35,247 nt of DNA from Bacillota bacterium (GTDB lineage Bacteria > Vulcanimicrobiota > SpSt-956 > JAKJGF01). Below the pieces are notes generated by a model. That model was given only the letters and a program-made list of their open reading frames with translations, was not told the DNA's origin and did not search any database. Below, one piece after another: positions 24,267-32,815 of the stretch (positions are counted from its first letter, which is position 1; every line of letters starts with the position of its first letter). A program made the translations under genes and the position numbers. The stretch lies in the NCBI GenBank assembly GCA_022704525.1, contig JAKJGF010000018.1:1-35247 (forward strand), given 5' to 3'.

Positions 24267-24380
24267 ACTTGTGAGATGGATACTAACTTGTCTGTTGCGG
24301 TACTTAGCTGATTGTTGATAGCCTTTTCACTCGTTAATCATTATTCTTCACCCTTTACGTCTCACCTTTCACTATATATA

Positions 24381-24409
24381 TTGACATATTCACTAAAAAT
24401 ATGTAAGAT
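24381..24409 (+). promoter_or_regulatory. Sigma-70-type promoter for the lipoprotein gene
   Basis: A consensus -35 TTGACA (24381-24386) and a -10 TAAGAT (24404-24409) are 17 bp apart. Transcription would begin about 30 bp before the ATG at 24446. Confidence 0.6.
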
Positions 24410-24445
24410 AAGACGTAATTACATTTTAACGAAAGGAATTATTGA

Positions 24446-24907
24446 ATGAAACAATCAAGTAATCTTAATATAATTCTGAGTTTTGCCATTCTTTTAATAT
24501 TAATTACACCTTTTATAATTTATGGATGTGGTGACAGTAACGATCCTGATATAGGAAGTGTACAGGGGCAGATTTTTGATCTCAATGGTCAAATCATGCC
24601 AGGGGTTCAAGTAGAAATTAATGGTATAAATGTATATGGAGTTAGTATACAGGATACAAATATTGAAGGTAGATATTCTTTTGTAAATATACCTGTAGGA
24701 GAATATTTACTTACTGTAACAAAACAGGATAATACCTTTATAGCCAGTAAAAATGCTACAGTTAAGAAAAATGAAACTCAAACTGTAGACATCCAGGAAG
24801 GTGAAGTGGCACCACCAACTCCTACGCCTGTAGATACACCAACTCCTGATGGAACCCTGACTCCTATAGATTTATTAACTCCAACACCTACGCCACCACC
24901 AGGATAA
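24446..24907 (+). CDS. Probable lipoprotein with carboxypeptidase-regulatory-like domain and Pro/Thr tail
   Basis: This 153-residue protein has a hydrophobic signal followed by IYGCGD. Cys28 could be lipid-modified, although Tyr at -2 is unusual in a lipobox. Residues about 38-115 form one CarboxypepD_reg-like beta sandwich (VQGQIFDLNGQIMPGVQVEI...GRYSFVNIPVGEYLLTV). The last 35 residues are rich in Pro and Thr (TPTP repeats), probably an extended linker at the cell surface. No enzyme activity is expected. The next exported protein follows after 47 bp, likely in one transcript. Confidence 0.8.
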   Translation: MKQSSNLNIILSFAILLILITPFIIYGCGDSNDPDIGSVQGQIFDLNGQIMPGVQVEINGINVYGVSIQDTNIEGRYSFVNIPVGEYLLTVTKQDNTFIASKNATVKKNETQTVDIQEGEVAPPTPTPVDTPTPDGTLTPIDLLTPTPTPPPG

Positions 24908-24954
24908 TTGTTTATACGGCTATGAATGATTGATTATAAAGAAGGGAGATTATA

Positions 24955-25860
24955 ATGCTAAAAAAATATCTTTTCTATATAAGTGTTTTGTTTATTATCT
25001 GTCATATTCCGGTATTTTCTCAGGAACAGGGACCACCAGATAAGCCTTTGCCAAATCTTATAATAAGCAATGATGATTATTTAACTACCAGAAATAATAG
25101 TCAGGGAGACTCTCAGAATAATGTAAATTCCTACAATGGCTATTATAAACCTTCAAGTGTTAATGAACCTTTTAACTTTAAAAAAACAGATGATAAACTA
25201 AAGGCATTCCCTGAAAATAACAGCAATCAGGAAGGATATTCCGGATATTACAATAATCCTCCCATGGAAGGGTATAAATTCCCTGAACCATCAGTTGCTC
25301 CAGAGAGTAATCAGAATAATGCTTTAGAACTTACTGATAGTGATCTATTAAAAGGATTGGACATAAAGTCCAAAGGAATACCTATCTGGAAACAAACAAA
25401 TAGAGTAAATGTAGAAGTCAATAAAATAGTAGAGCGAAATGTCAGAGTTTTTCAATTAACTCAGCAGAATAATGACAAGGTACTGGAATATAACATAGAA
25501 TTTCCTTCAAATAAACAGGGAGACAAGACTGAAGAACTATCCTTTATTCTTAAAATATATAAATCCGAGGTATATATTCTTCAAAATCAGGAAAAGGGAC
25601 AGCAAAAAGAAGAAAAAATAGGAAATTTTCTTACAGAAGAGAACAGAGGATCAGGATATAAAAAAATCATGACCTTTTCTTATAATGATAAAGAAATAAA
25701 ACTTATAATCTTAATGGAAGAAGCAGGTAAAACTATTCCCCCGCAGGAAAACCAGAAACTAGAAAACAACGTCCAAACTCCCTCACAGAATAAGCATATT
25801 CCTGTGATTAATGAAAATAATATGGAAAATAAAAATACTCTTTTAGAGATAAACCTTTAA
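24955..25860 (+). CDS. Exported protein of unknown function, Asn/Gln-rich
   Basis: I do not recognise this 301-residue protein. It has a signal peptide ending near VFSQ (about residue 23). A long Asn, Gln, Pro and Tyr-rich low-complexity part (about 30-120) includes related GYYKPS, GYSGYYNNPP and EGYKFPEP motifs. A more structured part (about 130-260) alternates beta strands and charged residues, and the tail is again Asn-rich. GAAGGGAG ahead of the ATG is a good ribosome site. It is probably a periplasmic or surface protein that works with the preceding lipoprotein. Its stop is 4 bp from that of the convergent kinase gene. Confidence 0.7.
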   Translation: MLKKYLFYISVLFIICHIPVFSQEQGPPDKPLPNLIISNDDYLTTRNNSQGDSQNNVNSYNGYYKPSSVNEPFNFKKTDDKLKAFPENNSNQEGYSGYYNNPPMEGYKFPEPSVAPESNQNNALELTDSDLLKGLDIKSKGIPIWKQTNRVNVEVNKIVERNVRVFQLTQQNNDKVLEYNIEFPSNKQGDKTEELSFILKIYKSEVYILQNQEKGQQKEEKIGNFLTEENRGSGYKKIMTFSYNDKEIKLIILMEEAGKTIPPQENQKLENNVQTPSQNKHIPVINENNMENKNTLLEINL

Positions 25861-25864
25861 AATA

Positions 25865-27061
25865 TTATAATTTAAATATAAATTTTAATACAATAAATAT
25901 AACTATAACCAGGAAAAATATTCCAATAAGAATAAATCTAGTAGATAAAGGTTTCTTTTCTTCCTTTTTCTGTTTTTTCTTGACTTTTTTTACCTTTTTC
26001 TTTTTTGACGTAGAATCTTTTTCCACGGATTGAATCTCTTCAGATTCAGATACCTGGGCAGTTTTTGTTTCTGCCTTACTTGAAACAGGTCTGGTATCTA
26101 TATCTTCAGTTGGCATAACAATGGTCTTTTTACTTAAAGCCTGTATTGCATCAGGGTCTATAGTTTGAATTGATGAACTTGCACCGGAGAATTGATCTGT
26201 CATTTCTGAAGTTCTGACAGTGGCTTGAATTTCTTTAAGAACATTCATCATTTCCTCTGCAGATTGATAACGATCTTCTTTATCTAACTCCATAGCTTTT
26301 AAGATGATTCCTTCTAACTCAAGAGATATAGACTTATTGTATTCCCGGCAAAACTTCAGAGGCACATTATTCATTGAACGATCTATAGCATCTACAGGTA
26401 ACACTTTTGTAGATATAAAATAAAGGGTAGCACCCATTGAATAAATATCACTTCGAGTATCTGTTACCATAGCATACTGTTCTATAGGTGAGAAATGAGG
26501 AGTTATAGTTTTAGCAACAGCCAGGGTTCTGGAGTGAGGATCAAACAGTTTTGATATACCAAAGTTAATAAGCTTTACACTTTTATCTTTAGTTAAAATT
26601 ATATTCTCCGGTTTTAAATCTCTAAAAATTATAGGATGAGGTTTCTGGCCGTGTAAATAACTGAGGACTTCGCAGAGTTGAATTGCCCAGCCTATAATAT
26701 CCTCTTCCGAAAAAAACTCTTCTTCCGATTCTACTAAATCTTTAAAATTCTTACCGTCCAGATATTCCATTACCAGAAAATGTCTTGAATTTTCCTCGAA
26801 GAAATCTTCAACTTTAGGAAGTTGAGGTTGATCCAGCTTATTCAAAATTTTTGCCTGTAATTCAAATTGCTGATAGGCCTGTTTTGCTTCAATGGGATTA
26901 TTGAAACTACTTATCAATTCTTTAATTACCCAGAAATCAAATTTCTTGCGATCCTCTACAATATAAAGATTACTATTTCTACCACTACTTAGATGTTTAA
27001 CTATTTTAAATCTCTCTTTTAATAAAGTTCCCTCTGGTAAATAGTATCTATCTTTTGCCAT
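25865..27061 (-). CDS. Membrane-anchored Ser/Thr kinase-like protein with NFG in place of DFG
   Basis: This 398-residue protein has a kinase fold at about 12-275. The ATP Lys47 (VIKEL) and catalytic Arg147-Asp148 (FRDLKPEN) are present. The metal-binding DFG Asp is Asn166 (INFG), the glycine loop is weak (SSGRNS), and APE reads SPIEQ (191-195). A Ser/Thr-rich linker and a Lys-rich stretch (about 350-370) lead to a single C-terminal membrane helix (375-396). Losing the DFG Asp usually abolishes or strongly lowers activity, so this may be a pseudokinase. It is 73 bp downstream of alaX on the same strand. A GGAGGAGGAGG lies about 35 nt before the start without being well placed for it. Confidence 0.88.
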   Translation of the reverse strand: MAKDRYYLPEGTLLKERFKIVKHLSSGRNSNLYIVEDRKKFDFWVIKELISSFNNPIEAKQAYQQFELQAKILNKLDQPQLPKVEDFFEENSRHFLVMEYLDGKNFKDLVESEEEFFSEEDIIGWAIQLCEVLSYLHGQKPHPIIFRDLKPENIILTKDKSVKLINFGISKLFDPHSRTLAVAKTITPHFSPIEQYAMVTDTRSDIYSMGATLYFISTKVLPVDAIDRSMNNVPLKFCREYNKSISLELEGIILKAMELDKEDRYQSAEEMMNVLKEIQATVRTSEMTDQFSGASSSIQTIDPDAIQALSKKTIVMPTEDIDTRPVSSKAETKTAQVSESEEIQSVEKDSTSKKKKVKKVKKKQKKEEKKPLSTRFILIGIFFLVIVIFIVLKFIFKL

Positions 27062-27134
27062 ATCTTTTGATATAAGCTGTTATTTCTTTCAGCTTCCTCC
27101 TCCTCCATTTATTTATATTCCTGAATATATTATC

Positions 27135-28373
27135 TCAACTTTTACAATCTTCTTTCTTACAGTTAAGAACACTCTCCTGAATTCTCTCAAATATATTTTC
27201 TACATCCTGTACCTTATATCCTCCACCCTGCACAAAATCAGGTTGGCCTCCACCTTTTCCAGAAAAATCTTTATTAAATCCTTTCATAAAAAGCGACAGA
27301 TTAAAGTTTAAGTCTTTTGATCTAGCAATAACTATACTGGCCGGTTCAGAAGTAGTGGCAAAACAAACTATAGTTTTTTCAAATTTCATAATAACATTTT
27401 TTGCCAGAGATTTCAACTCCTCAAAAGTTTTATCATCATAAGAACGTCTTATATGGGTAATCCCTTGTTTGTTTTTTTCTTCATTCTGATATAAGAGCTC
27501 AACTTCCTGATTAAGACATTGTTCTTTAAATTTTTTTAAAGCTTTATAATTTTCATTGCTTTCATTTGTCAATTTATCCATTTTAGAAATTACATCCTGT
27601 AAACCCACGGAAAATCTCCATGAAATCTCTTTAAAGATGGCATTATATTCTCTAAATGTCTTTAAAACTCTCAGACCACACAAAAATTCTATTCTAAATT
27701 TATCTTTTAATTTTTCCCATCCTTTAATTACTATCAGACCTACTTCACCGGTAGTGTTACAATGGGTACCTCCACAGGCAGATAAATCAAAATCTTTTAT
27801 CTCTATTATCCTGTAAAGACCAGAGCAATCCAGATCTTTACGAAGTTTTATCTTTTCAATTTCCTCTTCATTAAAATACCTGATATAAACAGGTCTGTTT
27901 TCAAATATTACCTTATTTGCGTATGTTTCTCCTTCATACAGTTTGTCTAAAGACATTTGAGAAGCATCTAAATCTATTGTAGAAAAATCTTTCCCCAGAT
28001 GGAAACCCACTGTCTGAAGATTGTAAAGCTTCAAAAAAGACCGGGAAAGAATATGCTGTCCCGTATGCTGTTGCATATGCTCAAATCGCCTGTCCCAATC
28101 AATCTCACAATTAACCTCATAGCCAGGTTTAAACTCTAAGCTCTCTTTCTCCTTAAGTATATGGACAATTTCTCCATCTTCTCTTTCAAAAACCTCTTCA
28201 ACAGGACATTTTTCTATAGTACCAAAATCACAAGGTTGTCCTCCGGAAACTGGATAAAAGGCAGTTTTTTCAAAAACCAGAGATAATCTATCTTCCTTAT
28301 AATAAGTATCACTTATAAGAGTACTAAAAGTCTTTATATAAGAATCATCATAATACAATCTCTTCTGAGCCAT
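27135..28373 (-). CDS. alaX: AlaX-type alanyl-tRNA editing protein (long form with DHHA1)
   Basis: This 412-residue protein corresponds to the editing half of AlaRS. The zinc editing site is HTGQH (His103, His107) with CGGTH (Cys200, His204), and PVSGGQPCD is the conserved entry motif near 41. A coiled linker and a C-terminal DHHA1 domain with GKGGGQPDFVQGGG complete the AlaX-L architecture. It hydrolyses Ser or Gly wrongly attached to tRNA-Ala. The start has no strong ribosome site. It is the first of two genes with the NFG kinase, but a functional link is not evident. Confidence 0.92.
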   Translation of the reverse strand: MAQKRLYYDDSYIKTFSTLISDTYYKEDRLSLVFEKTAFYPVSGGQPCDFGTIEKCPVEEVFEREDGEIVHILKEKESLEFKPGYEVNCEIDWDRRFEHMQQHTGQHILSRSFLKLYNLQTVGFHLGKDFSTIDLDASQMSLDKLYEGETYANKVIFENRPVYIRYFNEEEIEKIKLRKDLDCSGLYRIIEIKDFDLSACGGTHCNTTGEVGLIVIKGWEKLKDKFRIEFLCGLRVLKTFREYNAIFKEISWRFSVGLQDVISKMDKLTNESNENYKALKKFKEQCLNQEVELLYQNEEKNKQGITHIRRSYDDKTFEELKSLAKNVIMKFEKTIVCFATTSEPASIVIARSKDLNFNLSLFMKGFNKDFSGKGGGQPDFVQGGGYKVQDVENIFERIQESVLNCKKEDCKS

Positions 28374-28413
28374 CCTGACCTCACATAAAATTACAATAAT
28401 TCAAATTATTATT

Positions 28414-28452
28414 AGCTATCAACCCTCAGCTTTCAGTTTTTCCTTAAACTGA
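28414..28452. repeat. Heptamer-periodic repeat with hairpin
   Basis: The units are AGCTATC, AACCCTC, AGCTTTC and AGTTTTT (28414-28441). TCAGTTT (28433-28439) pairs perfectly with AAACTGA (28446-28452) around TTCCTT. It is a relative of 24153-24185. It begins the 28374-29009 spacer, which holds only repeats and no gene. Confidence 0.72.
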
Positions 28453-28570
28453 TTGCTCATAGCTTTAAACATAAAAGGTTTATTTTTACTGAAGCTAATA
28501 ATTTAACAATAATGAAAATTCCTATGCATTTAAATTAATTCGACATCATTTCTTTTTTTCCCTTTTTACT

Positions 28571-28590
28571 AATTAACTTAAAAGTTAATT
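28571..28590. other. Perfect 9-bp stem hairpin followed by T-rich DNA
   Basis: AATTAACTT (28571-28579) pairs with AAGTTAATT (28582-28590) around AA, followed by TTTATT. It is AT-only and so weak. It could be a terminator on the + strand or part of the adjacent element remnant; no + strand gene precedes it closely. Confidence 0.4.
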
Positions 28591-28613
28591 TTTATTGTAC
28601 CTGGTGAACCCGA

Positions 28614-28637
28614 CCTCCCACGGCTATAAGTGGCGGG
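28614..28637. mobile_element. Possible IS200/IS605-type end hairpin (remnant)
   Basis: CCTCCCAC (28614-28621) pairs with GTGGCGGG (28630-28637) around GGCTATAA, with one C-C mismatch and one T-G pair, in the context GAACCCGAC...GGCTTC. Subterminal hairpins of this look are typical of IS200/IS605 ends. No TnpA or TnpB gene is present, so this can only be a remnant or solo end. The call is based on resemblance only. Confidence 0.35.
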
Positions 28638-28674
28638 CTTCTTACCGCTTCTCTGCCCCTCTATTCAAATAAAG

Positions 28675-28713
28675 GAGCAGTGAGAAGTAAAATCTATTCA
28701 CTACTCACTGCTC
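28675..28713. repeat. Hairpin with TCACTxC heptamer units
   Basis: GAGCAGTGAGAAGT (28675-28688) pairs with ACTACTCACTGCTC (28700-28713) with one mismatch and an 11-nt loop. The right arm shows 7-base steps (TCACTAC, TCACTGC, TCACC). It resembles the other heptamer hairpins in design but not in sequence. Confidence 0.6.
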
Positions 28714-28754
28714 ACCAGACTACTGAACTGACCATAAGAATACAATCAGGAGTT

Positions 28755-28974
28755 ATACCAATTATTCATCAAGTGTACTAATAAAACAGTCTTGAGGCTA
28801 CTCCAAAAAAATATGAATACTTATACTTCTTATACCTGAGGCAATATCCTTTAAATTTCGACATGGAATTAACTTAAAACTTCCTTTAAATACGCCATCT
28901 TTTTGTCCTTCGGAGAACTTCGTTTTTCCGTAGCCTCAAGGTTGTTTTTACTACGTTTGATGGTAGATTGGTAT
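28755..28974. mobile_element. MITE-like element, copy 2
   Basis: This 220-bp element is nearly the same as copy 1 (17318-17514), including the ATACCAAT/ATTGGTAT ends and the imperfect terminal inverted repeats of about 46 bp. It carries an extra stretch of about 20 bp (around 28910-28927) with TCCTTCGGAGAA that copy 1 lacks. It is flanked by TA on both sides. It contains no open frame of note. Confidence 0.75.
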
Positions 28975-29009
28975 TACGCATTACTATTAAAATTATTCCA
29001 CCTCATCAA

Positions 29010-29231
29010 TTACTGCTCCTTTTTTTTTATAGAGTTACAAAACATTATAAATTCAGCTACCTTAACAGCATGTATCTGACCTGCAGTAACAAAATAATCC
29101 TTCTTCTCAAATTCCCGGGCTAAAGCCAGACGATTTTTATAATTTTCCAGTTTCATATAGTGTCCTTCAAGACCTATTTCTCTATATAAATTTAACATAT
29201 TTATATTTTTTTTATCACAACCATTAGTCAT
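29010..29231 (-). CDS. Small protein of unknown function downstream of dnaK
   Basis: This 73-residue protein has a near-perfect ribosome site (AAGGAGAT) 3 nt ahead of the ATG, which supports it as a real gene. It looks all-helical, soluble and charged (NLYREIGLEGHYMKLE, then LALAREFEKKDYFVTAGQIH). No family is recognised. It lies about 100 bp after dnaK on the same strand, beyond a GC-rich hairpin, so it may be a readthrough member of the heat-shock transcript. Confidence 0.65.
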   Translation of the reverse strand: MTNGCDKKNINMLNLYREIGLEGHYMKLENYKNRLALAREFEKKDYFVTAGQIHAVKVAEFIMFCNSIKKKEQ

Positions 29232-29313
29232 ATCATCTCCTTCTTTCTATATTCTTTTTCTTTACACAGATTTCACTAATACCATGATTCACTTCCCACA
29301 ACTATAACATTTA

Positions 29314-29334
29314 AGGCGGCCACAGGAGCCGCCT
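29314..29334 (-). terminator. Hairpin just after dnaK
   Basis: AGGCGGC (29314-29320) and GCCGCCT (29328-29334) form a perfect 7-bp GC-rich stem with a 7-nt loop, 4 bp past the dnaK stop. On the dnaK strand it is followed by TTAAATGTT, a weak T tract, so termination may be partial. Confidence 0.55.
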
Positions 29335-29338
29335 ATCC

Positions 29339-31210
29339 TTAATTAGCTTTAAACTCTGCGTCTACTACATTATCTCCATAGGGTGGAGCCGAGGTATAGC
29401 CCGTCCCGGCGGGAGGTGGGCCGTATGGTTCTCCTCCACAGGGACTACCAGGTGGTGGATTACTATGGCTTCCTCCCTTAACACCTCCATAAAGAGCTTC
29501 AGCCATCTTATAAGAAGCTTCTCTGAGTTTCTCTTCAGATCTCTTTATCCTGTCTAAATCATCACTCTTTAAAGCATCTTTAAGTTCATTTATTGCTGTT
29601 TCTATATTCTGTCTATCCTGAGATGGAATCGTATCTTTGTAATCTTTAAGCTGCTTCTCCAATTGATATAACAGTGAATCAGCATTATGTCTAACTTCAA
29701 TTTCTTCTTTACGTTTTTTATCTTCTTCAGAATGAGCTTCCGCCTCTCTTACCATTCTGTCAACTTCATCTTTTCTAAGATTTGTAGAGGCTGTTATAGT
29801 TATATGCTGTTCTCTACCTGTTGCCATATCTTTTGCGGAAACATTTACTATACCATTGGAGTCAATATCAAAAGTAACTTCAATTTTTGGTATTCCTCTG
29901 GGTGCAGGAGGTATACCATCCAGTCTGAACATCCCAAGAGTTTTATTATCTCTGGCCATAGGACGTTCTCCCTGAAGGACATGAACATCTACAGAAGTCT
30001 GGCCATCTGCAGCCGTACTGAATATTTCACTTTTTCTTGTTGGAATAGATGTATTCCTCGGTATTAATACAGTAGATACTCCTCCAAGAGTCTCTACTCC
30101 AAGAGAAAGGGGTGTTACATCAACAAGAACAACATCTTTTACCTCTCCACCCAGAACCCCGGCCTGTATTGCTGCCCCTACAGCAACTACTTCATCAGGA
30201 TTTACTCCTTTATGAGGATCTTTCCCTGTAAGCTTTTTAACTAAATTCTCAATACATGGCATACGGGTAGAACCTCCCACAAGTATAAGCTCATCTATAT
30301 CTTTTTCGGTTATACCTGCATCTGAAAGAGCCTGACGAAATGATATAATAGTTTTTTCTGTTAAATCTGCTGTAATTTCTTCAAATTTAGACCTTGTTAT
30401 CTTCATTTCCAGGTGTTTTGGTCCATTCTGATCAGCAGTTATAAAAGGCAGACTTATTGTAGTTTCAAACATAGATGAAAGTTCGCATTTTGCCTTCTCT
30501 GCTGCTTCTGTCAATCTCTGCATGGCCTGTTTATCCTGCATTAAATCAATACCCTGTTCAACTTTAAACTGATGGGCCAAATACTTTACAAGCCGTGCAT
30601 CATAGTCATCTCCGCCGAGGCGGGTATCTCCACTTGTAGATTTTACTTCGAAAAGTCCATCTCCAACATCAAGAACAGACACATCGAAGGTTCCACCTCC
30701 AAAGTCCCATACAAGTATAGTCTCTGCACCTTTTTTATCAAGACCATAAGCTAAAGATGCTGCAGTAGGTTCATTTATAATTCTCAAAACCTCAAGCCCT
30801 GCAATTTTACCTGCATCTTTTGTAGCCTGGCGTTGAGAATCATCAAAATATGCTGGTACTGTTATAACTGCTTTTGTAACCTTTTCACCCAGATAAGTAC
30901 TTGCATCATCTGCCAGTTTTCTCAATATCATGGCAGATATCTCCTGGGGAGTATAAGCCTTCCCTTTAATATTGGCTTTTTCATTGGTACCCATCTTACG
31001 TTTTATAGAAGATACAGTACTTTCAGGATTCAACACAGCCTGCCTTTTGGCAATCTGTCCTACGAGCCTTTCACCACTTTTTGAAAAACCCACAACAGAT
31101 GGTGTCAAACGGCTTCCTTCTGCATTGGTTATAACAACAGGTTTACCTCCTTCCATAACTGCTACAACTGAATTTGTTGTACCCAGATCAATTCCTACTA
31201 TTTTAGACAT
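29339..31210 (-). CDS. dnaK: Chaperone DnaK (Hsp70)
   Basis: I chose the ATG at 31210, because GGAGGTG lies 6 nt upstream; the ATG at 31225 overlaps that site. The 623-residue protein has the ATPase phosphate-1 motif [14 protein letters not shown] ([14 protein letters not shown]), [29 protein letters not shown] and [10 protein letters not shown]. The substrate domain follows ([22 protein letters not shown]), and the tail ends [10 protein letters not shown] Gly/Pro-rich stretch ([12 protein letters not shown]...[15 protein letters not shown]) precedes the conserved end. It refolds proteins with DnaJ and GrpE; grpE is not in this window. Its own promoter lies at 31264-31292. Confidence 0.98.
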   Translation of the reverse strand: MSKIVGIDLGTTNSVVAVMEGGKPVVITNAEGSRLTPSVVGFSKSGERLVGQIAKRQAVLNPESTVSSIKRKMGTNEKANIKGKAYTPQEISAMILRKLADDASTYLGEKVTKAVITVPAYFDDSQRQATKDAGKIAGLEVLRIINEPTAASLAYGLDKKGAETILVWDFGGGTFDVSVLDVGDGLFEVKSTSGDTRLGGDDYDARLVKYLAHQFKVEQGIDLMQDKQAMQRLTEAAEKAKCELSSMFETTISLPFITADQNGPKHLEMKITRSKFEEITADLTEKTIISFRQALSDAGITEKDIDELILVGGSTRMPCIENLVKKLTGKDPHKGVNPDEVVAVGAAIQAGVLGGEVKDVVLVDVTPLSLGVETLGGVSTVLIPRNTSIPTRKSEIFSTAADGQTSVDVHVLQGERPMARDNKTLGMFRLDGIPPAPRGIPKIEVTFDIDSNGIVNVSAKDMATGREQHITITASTNLRKDEVDRMVREAEAHSEEDKKRKEEIEVRHNADSLLYQLEKQLKDYKDTIPSQDRQNIETAINELKDALKSDDLDRIKRSEEKLREASYKMAEALYGGVKGGSHSNPPPGSPCGGEPYGPPPAGTGYTSAPPYGDNVVDAEFKAN

Positions 31211-31263
31211 TATCAACACCTCCATGTTTATATAAGCTTATCTTAAATCTTATCTCATTTACT

Positions 31264-31292
31264 ATTATATAAGTTTAGTCTATTTATGTCAA
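31264..31292 (-). promoter_or_regulatory. dnaK promoter, consensus -35/-10 with shared operator-like sequence
   Basis: On the minus strand, TTGACA (31287-31292) and TATAAT (31264-31269) are exactly 17 bp apart. The spacer and flanks (TACTTGACATAA, then GACTAAACTT) are shared with the dnaJ promoter at 32816-32844, well beyond the core boxes, which suggests a common regulator such as the HspR-like protein encoded between them. Confidence 0.8.
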
Positions 31293-31335
31293 GTATTTTG
31301 CAAAAAAAATTTTAATTAAAATAACTAATTATATA

Positions 31336-31671
31336 TCAAACTTTTGAAGTATCAGGAATACTATAAAGATCAACAGATTCACTTACTGTTTTTTTATAAT
31401 ATTCCAATTGTTCTTTTAATTCTTCTACCTGTCTTAAAAGTTTTATTATTACTTCTATTCCTGCCAGATTTATTCCCATGTTTCTGTATGTCACAATTTC
31501 CTTTAAATATTCCATATCTCTCGATGAAAAAAGTCTCATATTACCTTCTGTGCGAAGAGGTTTGATGAATCCCAATTTTTCATAATTTCTGATAGTCTGA
31601 GGATGAAGCTCAAGCAAATCCGAGACAACTTTCATAGTATAACATGGTTCTTCCGGTTTCGGTTTCCACAT
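31336..31671 (-). CDS. hspR: MerR-family heat-shock repressor, HspR-like
   Basis: The ATG at 31671 is preferred, because AGGTGG overlaps the preceding dnaJ stop and lies about 8 nt upstream; the GTG at 31683 lies within that site. The 111-residue protein has an N-terminal MerR winged helix (YTMKVVSDLLELHPQTIRNYEKLGFIKP, RLFSSRDMEYLKEI) and a coiled-coil end. The HPQTIRxYE pattern and the dnaJ-hspR-dnaK context are those of HspR, which represses chaperone genes with DnaK as co-repressor. It is transcribed with dnaJ and probably controls both promoters here. Confidence 0.88.
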   Translation of the reverse strand: MWKPKPEEPCYTMKVVSDLLELHPQTIRNYEKLGFIKPLRTEGNMRLFSSRDMEYLKEIVTYRNMGINLAGIEVIIKLLRQVEELKEQLEYYKKTVSESVDLYSIPDTSKV

Positions 31672-31686
31672 ATTATCCACCACCTT

Positions 31687-32757
31687 TTATCCCATTCTGG
31701 TATAAACCCTGGGATTATCACTGCGTATCCTGGCCATTTCTTTAAATAATTCTTTTTCTTTCTGAGTTAAATTCTGAGGCATTACAAGGTTTACTTCTAC
31801 AATCATATTCCCCGGTATACCTCCTTTAAGTTTAGGCATACCCATACCACTTAATCTAAATTTCTTCCCATTTTGAGTTTCAGGGGGAATTTTCATCTGG
31901 ACCTGTTTACTATTAAGGGTAGGAATATTTATTTCTGCTCCCAGAGCTGCCTCGGTGATACTAATAGGAATTTTACAATATAGATCATTGTCTTTAAGCT
32001 CAAAAAAGTCATGGGAAAGGAGTTTAACAATTAAATACATATCACCTCTCTGACCATCAGGCCGAATTTCTCCTTCACCTCTCAATCTTATTTTTGAACC
32101 TTCCTTTACTCCGGGAGGAATCCTGGTCTGAATCTGCCTGCTCACCAGAATTATACCACTACCTCCGCAATTACGGCAGAGATTGTTATCCATTCTTCCA
32201 GTGCCATAGCATGTGGAACACCGTTCCTGTCTCTGAATTTGAAAAGATTTTTCCGTCCCACTATAGGCTTCTTTAAGGGTTACTTCTATTTGATATTCTA
32301 CATCACTTTGTATTTTGTTAGAAGTTCTGAACATATCAGAGCTAAAATTCATAGATGCACCATCTGAACCGAAGTAAGTATTGAAGAAATCACTGAAATC
32401 ACCAAAACCAGTAAAAGAAGAACTTCTTCCTCTCCCCTGTCTGTTCTGTCTGGAAAATCCTCCTCCCCATCCAAAGTCTTTAAAATAACTAAAAGGATCA
32501 CCACCACTTCCGGCATCAAAATTAACGCCTCCAGTTTTCCAGTTGCTACCTAAAAGATCGTACTTTTTTCTTTTTTCCGGGTCCGATAAAACTTCATAGG
32601 CTTCATTAAGATCTTTAAATCGCTCTTCTGCACGAGGATCATTTGGGTTTATGTCAGGATGAAGTTGACGTGCCAATTTTCTGTAAGCCTTTTTCACTTC
32701 TTTATCTGAAGCCTTTTTATCCACACCGAGAATCTTATAATAATCCTTAAATTCCAT
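31687..32757 (-). CDS. dnaJ: DnaJ-family co-chaperone with half-size zinc finger
   Basis: The ATG at 32757 has GGTGA 7 nt upstream and gives 356 residues. The J domain (1-70) has HPD at 33-35 for DnaK activation. A Gly/Phe/Ser-rich linker follows (70-145). The zinc region holds only two CxxCxGxG-type motifs (Cys180/183 and Cys194/197) where standard DnaJ has four. Two substrate-binding C-terminal domains follow ([36 protein letters not shown]). It is intermediate between DnaJ and CbpA types. It heads the dnaJ-hspR operon with a strong promoter upstream. Confidence 0.92.
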   Translation of the reverse strand: MEFKDYYKILGVDKKASDKEVKKAYRKLARQLHPDINPNDPRAEERFKDLNEAYEVLSDPEKRKKYDLLGSNWKTGGVNFDAGSGGDPFSYFKDFGWGGGFSRQNRQGRGRSSSFTGFGDFSDFFNTYFGSDGASMNFSSDMFRTSNKIQSDVEYQIEVTLKEAYSGTEKSFQIQRQERCSTCYGTGRMDNNLCRNCGGSGIILVSRQIQTRIPPGVKEGSKIRLRGEGEIRPDGQRGDMYLIVKLLSHDFFELKDNDLYCKIPISITEAALGAEINIPTLNSKQVQMKIPPETQNGKKFRLSGMGMPKLKGGIPGNMIVEVNLVMPQNLTQKEKELFKEMARIRSDNPRVYTRMG

Positions 32758-32815
32758 AAAGGTCACCAACCCTTACTATTCTATATTAACTAATATATTT
32801 TATATATCTAATTTT

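Noticed and set aside
29687..30067. Open frame on the + strand opposite dnaK (and similar ones opposite other genes)
   Set aside because: These lie entirely antisense to well-supported genes and show only mirrored codon composition, with no ribosome site or recognisable domain.
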